Below, in pieces: positions 1 through 9,169 of a stretch of 64,000 nucleotides of DNA (within the stretch, counting starts at the first letter, position 1; each line of letters starts with the position of its first letter). This DNA is from Isoetes taiwanensis. Its lineage: Eukaryota; Streptophyta; Lycopodiopsida; Isoetales; Isoetaceae. The position numbers and the translations under genes were made by a program. Under the pieces are notes generated by a model that was not told where the DNA came from, did not search any database, and saw nothing but the letters and a program-made list of their open reading frames with translations. The stretch covers positions 11,728,689-11,792,688 of the forward strand of contig JAJEKV010000041.1 in assembly GCA_021234155.1 (NCBI GenBank), given 5' to 3'.

Positions 1-78
1 TGTTAAGTTCTTCTAATCATTGGAGTTAGAGTAAAATAGAATTATGCAACACTCTATATTCATTGCCATTGTCTTGCA

Positions 79-297
79 GAAGAAACTCTTCTGGAATATG
101 AAGAGAGGATTACAGATCTGATCAGGAGGGAAGATCAAGGGCCGCCCGAACAGGACTATGGCCAAAGATATGGAGAATATCCAGAATGGGATGAAGGATA
201 CGAGATGGAACCCCCGCCACCGGGAGAACCCTATTATCCGGCCAAAGGAATGGAGATAGTTAATATCCTCGAGGGGGATGAGCTTTTTGAGGACTGA
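79..297 (+). other. exon-like acidic open frame, unidentified
   Basis: An open frame of about 72 codons without an ATG runs to a TGA at 295-297. It is preceded by a pyrimidine-rich stretch ending in TTGCAG, which resembles a 3' splice site. The peptide is rich in Glu, Asp, Tyr and Pro (for example YEMEPPPPGEPYYPAKGM) and ends ILEGDELFED. I recognise no domain. It could be the last exon of a host gene, or the tail of a retroelement or pararetrovirus-like polyprotein. The opposite strand is also open here, but that frame looks like the shadow of this one. Confidence 0.3.
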
Positions 298-890
298 AGA
301 AAACTCGTGCCGCACATGGGACTCTTTGGAGCATGACCAGGCCAAGCAGCCGAGGCCTAACGACCACCAGTAGCAACTCTTTTTATGCTTTGAGGAGGCT
401 CTTCAATCTCCTCATTATTAGCCCAGCGATGGGAATACCAACCGTCATTGTCGGGCTGGGCGCTACAAGCTCGTTAGGGCCGTGGCGTGAGAGTGTTAAG
501 CTATTCAATCCTCCGCTTTTGCGCGAACCCCTAGGCCGGTCTTTCCGGTTTCTTTTTGTGTTATATCTTCGTATGTGAGCTCAATTTTAAGCTTGTTGTA
601 TCATGTTGTCCTTGTGTAATACTCACAGTATCAACTTTTGATAATTACTAAGGTGTGAAACTGTAATAGCAAAGTTTTCCTCTTATAATAATAAATTTTC
701 CTTATGTTTCTCTCTACCCTTTGTCCGACATGATAAAATTTGTAAGAATTTATATATTATAAATATGCTTATACCTTTTCATGCTCGATTTGGGGCGGAC
801 GTAGCGCCGCTGGCAAACACCTTCAAATGCCGGTAGACTCACACCCAACAGAGGCGATGTTAATGAAGAGTTAATTAGGCGAGTTACAAG
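298..890. other. no gene seen; short hairpins and AT-rich spacer
   Basis: No coding region is recognised. It contains short inverted repeats: GAGGAG...CTCCTC near 390-412 and a CCGG-TCTTT-CCGG hairpin near 536-549. An AT-rich stretch with AATAAA-like sequence follows at 680-700. This could be the 3' UTR of the preceding frame. No LTR edge lies here, so the following retroelement lacks its 5' LTR. Confidence 0.3.
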
Positions 891-1206
891 CTTATGTGTT
901 GCATGCCAACCCACCGCAAAGAAAACTCAAGGGAAGATGGGCCCGGAGTTACCTCACTTTTACCACCGAGTCCACCACTGACTTGACCATCTCCCACGAG
1001 CCGGAGTCCACATACACGCACCAAGGAGGCCTCATGCTAAGCGTCACCGGTTCCTCTAAGGATAGTGCCACTTCCTCCACGCTCAACCACTTCGAGGTCT
1101 TACGGTTCATCGGTATCGCCCGGTGACCATGCAGCCGGGATAAGGAATACCGTAAGGCAGTTGATGACTATAACTAGTATATGGAAGAATAGGAAATTGG
1201 CCCGGT

Positions 1207-1585
1207 TTGATGGGAAATCCAGAGAGGCGGACTGAATGGAGAGTCCTGGTTGGACGAAATGAAGGAGTTTGGAAAGTCCTATGGCATGGCGGAGAAAGAT
1301 ACAGAAAGGTTGCTACCACCAACCTTACGAGGGGCTGCGAGTATTTGGTGGAAGGGCTATGCGGGGCCAAGCACCTAGGCAGGGCAGTATGCAACTTCAG
1401 AAAGTTTGCCAAAGCATTCAAGTCGCATTATGTGCCTCGTGCACACAAGTGCCAAACAAATTCGGACCTTTTATAGGTTGGAGCAGAAGGGTATATCGGT
1501 TCAGGCTTACACTGATGAATTTATGCGCCTGAGGCTGTATGTACCACGTATGAATGAAAAGAGAGCCGTGAGAGGGCTATATTGA
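1207..1585 (+). pseudogene. gag relic (retrotransposon gag core)
   Basis: Across two frames this encodes the usual plant Ty3 gag core: a Trp-Trp-Lys-Gly-type stretch near 1345-1365, then FAKAFKSHYVPRAH near 1405-1440, then a frame change into a segment containing LEQKGISVQAYTDEFMRLRL (about 1470-1535). The matching segment of the minus-strand element (49658-49936) has WWKGYA and YTEEFMRLRLYVPKLGEK, which supports the assignment. Frameshifts near 1330-1440 and stops after 1585 break it. Gag would form the virus-like particle. No intact start is visible. Confidence 0.75.
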
Positions 1586-1640
1586 AGGGTCGGCCCCATC
1601 AATCAAAGCGGATGGTTAAGGCTATAGACCAAATCGGGTT

Positions 1641-1990
1641 ATGGAGGCCGAGGCTAAGGCATTGAGCCTCGAGGAGGACACACCAAGGAACAAGATCCGC
1701 GCCCCGCTCCCACTCGCGAGCCCCGCCATCCACACCGTGCACAAACCCCGTCGCCAAGCCGGCCCCCCTCGCCAGAACCCCTATGGCCGCCAGAAAAGAA
1801 AGTTACCTTCACCACGGCGGATAAATGAGAGCAATGTCGGTGAAGGAAGTACGGAACCTCTTACGGTCAATTCCTAAAGAGGCGGAGAACAGCTCTACTG
1901 ATAAGGCATGCTACGTGTGTGCGGCCCCGCACTTTATACACAATTGTCCTTATGTTACACAGACTGCCTACCGCCATGGCCGACCCTCGA
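1641..1990 (+). pseudogene. gag C-terminal linker and zinc-knuckle relic
   Basis: A Pro/Arg-rich linker (1641-1877) leads, after a frame change, into a cysteine motif CYVCAAPHFIHNCP at about 1909-1950. Spacing is C-x2-C-x3-H-x4-C, one residue shorter than the canonical retroviral CCHC knuckle (x4 before His). It is either a family variant or a one-codon loss. The knuckle would bind element RNA in the particle. Confidence 0.6.
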
Positions 1991-2119
1991 TTGGGACGAT
2001 CCGAGTCGACCTTCCATTGTCGAAGACGAGGCTCCGAAAGTATATTCACGGTCGTCTCATATCCTTGCAAATTTATAGAAACCGGCAATGCCGAAAAGTC
2101 GACCTCTTTGTCATTTCCA

Positions 2120-2500
2120 CCATAGGGTCAAGTAGACGAGAAGCCTTTTGTAATTCTTATGGATACGAGAAGTACACATAATTTTGCTTCCCCTAGGATG
2201 GCCCAGTCTTCTGACTTGAAACATTAAGATCCCACCGAGGGCCATTACTCTAGCCGATGGTAAGGTCGGGCATACTCATGGCGGCGCATCAATCTTAAGA
2301 TGCAGTTGCCAGGTGCACCAGTCGCTTTGGGTGCCGAATTGATGGATATTGGCAAATATGACCTCATTGTTGGTATGGAATTCTTGGCATCTGCAAAAGC
2401 CAACATAGACTGCGAGAAGAGAGAAGTTACCTTCAACGCCGCTAATGGAGCCTGCGTGACTATCAAAGGTGAACCATTCAACCCTATCATGCAGTCTATG
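2120..2500 (+). pseudogene. aspartic protease relic
   Basis: The catalytic region reads LMDTRSTHNFASP near 2155-2195, where the family has D-S/T-G. The equivalent in the minus-strand element reads IDSGSSHNFASP. The Gly-to-Arg change in the active-site triplet and a frame break before the next open frame (which starts at 2300) mean it is inactive. The second half, with a motif like [20 protein letters not shown] (2360-2420), is the normal C-terminal part of retropepsins of this family and is fused in frame to RT. Confidence 0.7.
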
Positions 2501-3370
2501 TCCATCAGACAGTTAGCTAAAGCTATACGCAAGGAAAAGCTCCTTTGCGCCATTATGCTTGCTTCCATAGAGTCAGAAGCTAAACAGAAGCAAGTAATCG
2601 ATACCTTGCCAGAGGGGATTACTCATCTCCTCCGAGAATTCGGTGACCTTTTTCCAGATGAGATCCGGAAGCTCCCTCCTTTTAGAGGGATGGAATGTGA
2701 AATAGCTTTAGAGCCGGGTACCAAGCCTACCAGCAGGGCCCCGTACCGTATGAGTCCTCCAGAGTTGGCAGAACTTAAGAAGCAACTTCAGGAGTTACTA
2801 AACCTAGGTTTCATCCGATCTAGTGTTTCGCCTTTTGGCGCTCCTATCCTCTTCGTTAAGAAAAAGGACGGCTCCCTGAGGATGTGTATTGATTATCGGC
2901 AACTCAACAAGCATACCATCAAGAATCGCTATGCTTTGCCTAGAGCAGATGACCTAATGGATCAGTTGCAAGGGGCTAAGTATTTCTCGAAGATTGATCT
3001 ACGCTCCGGATACCATCAGATAAGGATTAAAGAGGAGGATATCCATAAATCCACTTTTCGCACTAGGTATGGGCATTATGAATTTACAGTCATGCCTTTT
3101 GGATTAACTAATGCCCCAGCAACTTTCATGCGATTAATGAATGATGTCTTTCGACAATACTTGGATGACTTTGTTGTTATTTTCTTTGACGACATTCTCA
3201 TCTATAGTAAGACCCTGGAGGAGCATGAGACACATCTTAGGCTAGCCCTACAAAAGCTAAGACGTCATCAGCTCTATGCCAAGTTCTCTAAGTGCAAGTT
3301 TGCCACTCCGAAGGTCGATTATTTGGGCCATATCATTTCGGCAGAGGGAATTGCTACTGAGACCACTTAA
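2300..3370 (+). pseudogene. reverse transcriptase (pol fragment)
   Basis: This is the longest open frame of the element, 356 codons. It covers the protease C-terminus (residues 1-60), a linker, and most of the RT palm and fingers. Visible motifs are [64 protein letters not shown], and the catalytic FFDDILIYS at about 3183-3210 (two Asp of the YxDD box). It ends in a stop at 3368-3370 just after the [11 protein letters not shown] segment, before the thumb/RNase H linker, so RT is truncated. It synthesises element cDNA when intact. Confidence 0.92.
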
Positions 3371-3389
3371 AAGATAGAGGCCGTCGAGA

Positions 3390-4063
3390 ATGGCCTATTC
3401 GAGGGAATGTTTCAGAAGTCGGGAGTTTCTTGGGATTAGCGAGGATATTATCGAAAGTTTGTAAAAGGATTTTCGCGAAGATTGCAGCCCCTCTTACAAA
3501 TCTCACAAAGCAAGAGAAGGTGAAAGATTGGATGGAGCAATGGAAGACAAAAGTTCAGGGGAGTTTCCAGCAACTTAAGGATGCCTTAACATCAGCACCA
3601 GTTCTCACATTGCCCGATCCTGAGCAGGATAAGCTAGTGGCAACGGATGCCGATAAAATTGCCACGGGGAGTCCTAATGCGAGAGGGGAGGGTTATTGCC
3701 TATGATTCAAAGAAAATGAGCGAAAGCGAAAGCAGCGATATCCTACCCATGATCAGGAATTGTTGGCGTTGTCCCGTGCTCTACGGATATGGAGACACTA
3801 CCTTCTTGGTAGAAGATTCGGTTGGATACGGATCATCAAAGCCTCCGTTATCTATCCACCGGCCAAATCTCAATCTTCGTCAGAGAAGATGGATGGAATT
3901 CTTGGAGGAGTATGATTTCGAGATTATGTATAAGCCTGGCAAGCACAATGTGGTTGCGGATGCATTGTCACGCCATCCCTTGGTGACCCGAACCCATTGT
4001 AATGCCATTTCTACGCTCACCGGTGAGTTTGGAAAAGCAGATAGAAGCGGACCTTGGCCCTGA
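3390..4063 (+). pseudogene. RNase H domain relic
   Basis: In at least two frames the sequence continues pol: a connection segment with KQEKVKDWMEQWKTKVQGSF (3505-3565), then an RNase H start resembling [18 protein letters not shown] with the first catalytic Asp, then [20 protein letters not shown] and [13 protein letters not shown] (about 3868-3985), the classic end of the Ty3 RNase H. The frame changes near 3650. It would remove the RNA strand of the hybrid. Confidence 0.82.
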
Positions 4064-4074
4064 TCAGGAGTTAG

Positions 4075-5177
4075 TGACATTTGGGATAGTTTCGCTAAGG
4101 AAGCTCGAACAGATAAGGAGCGTGACGCTTTCCGTTCGTATAAGAAAGAAGGCAACTTGTTATATTACAAGGATAAGTTGTGTGTACCTGAGACTTCAGG
4201 AGTACGTAAGCTCATTCTCCATGATACACACAATAGCCCTATAGCTGGACACGCAGGTTTTATGAAGACCTACTTTAAGATTGATCCGGCTATTTACGGC
4301 CTTCCATGAAAAGGACATTGCGGGTACATTAAGCGGTGTCGTATGTCGGCAAACCAAAATTTGGCGATTAAGGATTCCAGCGTGCAACCTCTGGATGTGC
4401 CCAACGCCAAATGGAAGGTGATAACCATGGATTTCATTGTGGGCCTTCCAAGAACTCTCCGGGGATATGATGCCTTGATGGTTGTGGTCGACAAATTGTC
4501 GAAAATGGCTCATTTCTTGCCATGTCGTACCCACGATCTGACCTTTGATCTTTGCTCGCGCTATTTGCCAAGGAGATCTTCAGATTACCGCGGAATGCCA
4601 CGGTAATTGTTGTGGGATAGGGATCCCAAATTTGTAAGTGCATTACGAAAGATTTCTTTGCCACCATTCCGGACCAAGCTTGCTATGAGTCTGACATATC
4701 ATCCTCAAGCAGAGGTCCGACAGAGCGGTACCAATCGCATTATAGAGGATATGCTAAGAAGTTATGTGTGGAGTAAGCAATCACAATGGGCTGACTATAT
4801 TTATCTGGGTCGAGTTTGCCTTTAACAAAGATGAAACGAGAGTCTTCGGGATGTCTCCTTTATGATAAACTATGGCTACCAATGTCTTACTCCGGACACT
4901 TGGCATAACCCCGTTTTCTAAGGTGGAGGTTTCTCAAAACTCCTCACGGAGATGCAAGCTCTGGTCGAAGAAGTTCGTGGCTACTTGTTGGTCGACGCAA
5001 TCGTCGAAGAGTGTAGCCGATAAACGTAACCCCCGGCGTTTTCAGGGGGGCGAATCGGTTTGGCTTAAGATTAAAGTGAAGCGAGCCAAGCTTAAGATTG
5101 GCAATCAGAAAAGTTGGCCCCTCGGATGTAGGGACCATTCAAGATTATTGGAGTTGTTGGAAGCGGTGTACGCTTAA
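4075..5177 (+). pseudogene. integrase relic
   Basis: Scattered across three frames are the integrase N-terminal zinc region (YKKEGNLLYYKDKLCVPE ... HNSPIAGHAGF, 4138-4265), the core with WKVITMDFIVGLPRT (first catalytic Asp) and DALMVVVDKLSKMAHFLPC (4410-4520), WDRDPKFVSA (second Asp, near 4614-4645), and HPQAEVRQSGTNRIIEDML with the position of the catalytic Glu, changed from the usual QTDGQTE (about 4700-4755). Stops and frameshifts occur at about 4308, 4603, 4822 and 4870. It would insert the cDNA into chromatin. Confidence 0.8.
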
Positions 5178-5179
5178 AA

Positions 5180-5539
5180 TTGCCGCCCCGCTTGAAGATC
5201 CACAAGGTCTTTCACGTGAGTCTTCTGAAACAACACACCCCTGATCCACAGGAGGTTTTGGATTCCCCAACCCTCCTAGAAATGACAGAAGAGCAGCCTG
5301 AAGCTCTTCTTGATCGAGCTTACAAACAAACCAGAAGGACTCAAATGTTGCAATACTTGGTTAAGTGGAAACACTTACCAGTTGAGGATGCTACGTGGGT
5401 GATGAAGATAGACCTTGACAAGCATTATCCGGACTTCATGCACGAATCTGAAGGCCGCACCATCAACGACGCTATAAACCCCGCAACTGGCGGTAAGCTT
5501 AGAAGCTTGATTGCCAGGAGTAGCGCCTTAGAGGGGTAG
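5180..5539 (+). pseudogene. integrase C-terminus with chromodomain
   Basis: An open frame of 119 codons. It begins with the integrase tail (KIHKVFHVSLLKQH) and then has a chromodomain at residues about 50-95: LLDRAYKQTRRTQMLQYLVK then WKHLPVEDATWV. The pattern hydrophobic-x-YLVKWKHLP-x-E-x-TW is the chromodomain core that in this family is known to direct integration by reading modified histone H3 tails. The chromodomain at 45720-45980 is its close relative. A long 3' UTR (5540-6112) follows. Confidence 0.88.
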
Positions 5540-6112
5540 ATGCACCGTAAATAATAACAAGTTACCGATGATGAGATCACTTTGACTTCTCTAGGATGTG
5601 GTGTACTGTCAATGTTGACCTAACCACAACTTGTTGCAGAGCATATAGTTGGTAGGCCGCGTTCCTTTCGGCTACAATGGGAACTTGACCATTCCCTATG
5701 CTGCAACGAACTGCAAACCATAGACATGATAGGTTCCCTGATAGATAGGATTTTCTTGTAATTATTATAAGGGGGTACCACAATTTCATCATATGTACTG
5801 ATATACTGACATGTGCAGGCCAGTAAGCAGTGCGGGCCCTGCCCATGCTACAGGGTTACTGATGACCCGAACTCTTCAGTTTTATGTTGCCTACATGTTT
5901 TGTTTATTGTTCCACTGATGTTGGTATTGGACTTCGGTCCCTAACTTTTTGATTATGATAATGCGAATGCACCACGGTGCTTGAACTGTTTTGCAAACTT
6001 CAAAGTTTGAATATATGTATTACTTTTGGAAAAATAAGGAATTACCTTCCTTCATAATGTATTTCTTTCTACATTCGTAACTAACCCCAATGCTGAGGAC
6101 AGCATTAATTCT
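5540..6112 (+). other. 3' untranslated region of the Ty3/gypsy element
   Basis: No open frame is supported between the chromodomain stop and the polypurine tract. The minus-strand frame at 5577-5846 matches nothing I know. This is the usual place for a chromovirus 3' UTR. Confidence 0.6.
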
Positions 6113-6125
6113 AAGAAGGGGAGAA
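6113..6125 (+). promoter_or_regulatory. polypurine tract
   Basis: AAGAAGGGGAGAA lies directly before the TGTGACG edge of the LTR. This is the expected plus-strand primer for second-strand cDNA synthesis. Confidence 0.85.
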
Positions 6126-7119
6126 TGTGACGTTCCAAGTATTTATACGGTGTACGTATAAATATATTGACACGTCACTCGGTATAGATACGCCACCTGA
6201 GGTATGATAACCTAGGGGGTTGACCACAAGGGATTTATTTAGCTATGTTAAATTAATTATAAAGGATAATTATCTAAATACTTGCTATTAAGTCGCCTAA
6301 TGGTAGGAAGGCGCCATTTGGCATAACCTGAGAGGCCAGCATGGGGGTTTCTAAACTGAGCCACCAAAGGCAGCGCCACCCCCATCTTACCCCAATTTCG
6401 ACCCGCCCGCCCGACCAAAGGAGCGGTTAAAGCTCAAAGCGATTCTTTGAACATCCCCAATCGCCAAGACACCCTCTACACCGTCATTTGTTACCCGATG
6501 CAGCACTATGGAACCTTTGTGTGATCCCGGAAGGGGCGCTTCCCGACACCGCCTCATCGGACAGGTGTCATGAACACGGAGTAGGCTCAAAGGGTGATAC
6601 CTAGAGTCTGCGCCTCAGGGAAGACTATAGCGAAGCCATAAGCGTGAATCGACCCATCCGCAAAGTGTGGCGAGGAGGGGTGGATGGAGTGGACAACCCT
6701 AGCCGATGTTCTATGCCATTAGCGCCATGCCAAGACTCGGTCTGGCCGATCTCCACGAGACCCAGCCGTCAGTCGCTCCTCACTAGAGTCTGAACCGGGG
6801 TAGAACCTGGGCTTTGGGTGTTTTCTTAGCTTAGATGCATATTCTTTGCCGTTGGTACTTGGATGGATGTGCCACCCCTCGTGGTGGTTATTTATATGTG
6901 ATTTATGTTGTATGCTAACCTTGTATTCATGCTTCCGCGACGTAGGCGCCCATCGAAGGCGTGGGCCGAATGACCCCTCCGTGTCCTTCACCTGAGCGTC
7001 TCTATGTAGACAGCCCGGGTTAGATGGAGGGCCCTGCTCGTGGCGAGATGATCGCCATGGGAGGGGAAAGTCCCCGTATGTATACGACCGGGGGTCGTAT
7101 ATATTCAGGGAGCGTCACA
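6126..7119 (+). repeat. 3' LTR (994 bp)
   Basis: It starts TGTGACGTTCC after the polypurine tract and ends GAGCGTCACA, giving inverted termini TGTGACG/CGTCACA. The LTR end contains a short palindrome around CGACCGGGGGTCG. Blocks such as CGCAAAGTGTG and GGATGGAGTGGACAACCC are shared with the LTRs at 43.2-44.8 and 55.1-56.7 kb, and CAAAGTGTG with the one at 37.8-39.2 kb, so the four LTRs are related subfamilies. Confidence 0.85.
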
Positions 7120-7199
7120 AGAATCAATTTGAAGATATTGAATCCAAATATGTTTTCTCACTTCTAACTTAAGGGAGTATCACTCTAAGCCATTGGTAT

Positions 7200-7540
7200 C
7201 TTAGTCTGGACCACGGCAATAATGCTCCCATATTGATCACGGGAGCCAACCAGAACCAAGATGGAATGCCCTATGCCAAGAGGATGCAAACAAACCTTGT
7301 AGCCAGGACCACATCGTGGACAATCAAAAAGACAATGCACAAGAGTCTCAACGTCTGAAAAGCAGAGCGGGTATACTGTAGATATGCGAGGATCATAACA
7401 ATGTCAGAAGGCATTAACACACAGGCACTTGTAGATAACCTGCCACCAAAGTACAGAAAATTTAGGATAAAGCAACTTATCTCAAAGCCAGCACCATGAA
7501 CGACTCGTATTGGGCTATGGAACCTGTAGACGCCATCCAT
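7200..7540 (-). pseudogene. LINE ORF2 C-terminal fragment (probable)
   Basis: Read on the minus strand, a segment encodes CFSDVETLVHCLFDCPRC, which fits the zinc-binding C-terminal motif of plant LINE reverse transcriptases (C...ET-x-x-H-x-x-F-x-C-P). Flanking codons are decayed and the boundaries are approximate. Its orientation is opposite to the neighbouring fragment at 7860-8226. Confidence 0.4.
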
Positions 7541-7859
7541 CTGTCAACGATAGGGTTGTGGTGCTAAGTTGGCGATATACTGAGTTGACAAAGTGCTTGC
7601 CTTTGTGAATATCAATTTTGATCATATCCATAGACAAGATTTATTAATTCTCTCATCATTGAAGATTGAAGATATGCTGCTTTAAGAGCCATTCAACAGG
7701 CTTTGCATATACTAATTCATAGAGAATGGTTATAGAAGTTATTGAGGACATGCCTGCCCATTTATGTATATCAACTACGTTGTTGAGAACAAGCGTGCCC
7801 AATCTATATAAGGTCCTCATCTAAAAATTCATTAGGAGGATCCTGAACGGTGAAGATGA

Positions 7860-8226
7860 CTCTCCTGGCCTTCGCTGCATCTCCTTTTCTTCAAGAATTA
7901 TTGCAGCATGGGATGCGGTCAGACATCTATTTTAGTCGTGTCCATCCACAAATGCTCTCCTAGATATTCCATGGTGGTGGGCACCATTGTCGTCAGACCC
8001 CTTAGCTCCTCCACTCGCTGCATCTATTCATTCCCTTACGCAAAGAGGGTGGGCCCTAGCATGTATCGTCTCAATTCAAGCATGGTATGAACGTGGTCAC
8101 CTCTTGTCATGGCTGGCGTTTCAAGCAAAATTCTTATTCCCATGTTGGGATGTAAATGTATGGGAGAAGGTGGCCGAGAACTTGCCTCTCATAGTAGAAG
8201 TCGGCGTCAAGGAAAGGGTGCCATGA
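7860..8226 (+). pseudogene. LINE reverse-transcriptase tail fragment (probable)
   Basis: A plus-strand frame contains SRIIAAWDAVRHLF, then after a stop DIPWWWAPL and a segment with SIHSLTQRGWALA. An Ile-Pro-x-Trp-Trp motif followed by a Gly-Trp segment is typical of the region between the RT core and the zinc motif in L1-type elements. The identification rests on pattern only. The frame ends at a TGA at 8224-8226. Confidence 0.3.
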
Positions 8227-8229
8227 AGG

Positions 8230-8964
8230 TAAGTACTTTGTCCGCTTTATATACCGTCTGCTCTTAGCTCCGCGTCCCCTCCTATTGTTGAAGGTATTCC
8301 TGGCAAACCTTCAATCTCAATGGCTTAGAACCTCCAGGTTGCTTCAGACAACCACTCTGATCAAGAAGATTGCAAAAAAAAAGCTCAAATTTTGAGTTAG
8401 AACTGATTTCCCAAAACTAGTAAAAAGAGGCCTCAGCAAAACTGATGCCATTTGCAACACTTGAGTTTTGATATGATTTCAATTCAAAAAGTTGATCTAG
8501 CACTCAAAGAATCTATGGCCAAAAGTCAAATGCAAAAACATATGCAGAAGCCATTGAAATTTGCAATCTTGACCAAGTCAAAATTTGGTCAATGTCCCTG
8601 GCAGCAAACAAAATTTTGCAGATAGAGTTCTGGAGATGTTTTTCTTGTTCTGACACTTCAACATTTAGGTGCAGCTAGTTTGTTTCAGGAGAAATCAACA
8701 AATATGCTCAGAAAACCACTTTGAATAGTAGCTGACTGTCATGATCAGAAAAAGCAGCAAGTAGAATTTTGTAACTTTAGATCTGAGAGTTTTAACACAT
8801 CTGACTAACTCTGATAGATCTGCACATTGTATGCATCAAGTCATTTCCATAAAGGAAGGTGTTCATGCCTTGAGAATTTGACTCTTTTTGCTAACAAACT
8901 TCAAGAACGCAAGAACAACAAGCAGAATTTAGTAGATGTAATTTTTAGCATCTTTTTTTTTTTA
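8230..8964. other. no gene seen
   Basis: AT-rich sequence with no supported reading frame. It contains short self-similar phrases such as AAATTTTG and a poly(T) run at 8952-8963 immediately before the CACTA MITE. Confidence 0.4.
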
Positions 8965-8967
8965 GTT

Positions 8968-9163
8968 CACTACTACAAAAATAGGTAGAAATGGCACAAA
9001 AGTGACATTTATTCTCCGCCTTTTTACGGGGCATAAACGTCACTTTTGTGCCATTTATGACGTTTGTGCTCCCCAAATGGCACAAAAGTGACGTTTATGC
9101 ACCCTAAAAAGGCGGAGGATAAATGTCACTTTTGTGCCATTTCTACCTATTTTTGTAGTAGTG
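8968..9163. mobile_element. CACTA-type foldback MITE (196 bp)
   Basis: It begins CACTACTACAAAAATAGGT and ends with the exact reverse complement, ACCTATTTTTGTAGTAGTG. The two arms pair almost along their whole length (roughly 90 bp each). A 3-bp target duplication GTT lies at 8965-8967 and 9164-9166. CACTA at the termini and a 3-bp duplication are diagnostic of the CMC/EnSpm superfamily. Within each arm there is a second, nested inverted repeat (AAATGGCACAAAAGTGAC and its complement). It has no coding capacity. Confidence 0.93.
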
Positions 9164-9169
9164 GTTTGA

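Larger units (their letters stand above)
890..7119 (+). mobile_element. Ty3/gypsy chromovirus, 5'-truncated and decayed
   Basis: Domains run in Ty3/gypsy order: gag core, zinc knuckle, protease, RT, RNase H, integrase, chromodomain, polypurine tract, 3' LTR. The chromodomain after the integrase C-terminus places it among chromoviruses. There is no 5' LTR or primer site between 300 and 1200, so the left end is lost; the start given is approximate. Gag and pol are broken by several frameshifts and stops, so it is non-autonomous. RT, chromodomain and linker sequences are closely similar to the minus-strand element at 43.2-54.0 kb, but the LTR is a different, shorter version. Confidence 0.9.

Noticed and set aside
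13-345. 110-codon minus-strand ORF at the window start
   Set aside because: It is the antisense shadow of the exon-like plus frame and resembles nothing known.
904-945. CCACCGCAAAGAAAACTCAA before the gag core of the 5' element, resembling a decayed H3-tail coding run
   Set aside because: Only a loose nucleotide resemblance needing several gaps; translation (MPTHRKENSRED) is not H3-like. Not strong enough to claim.
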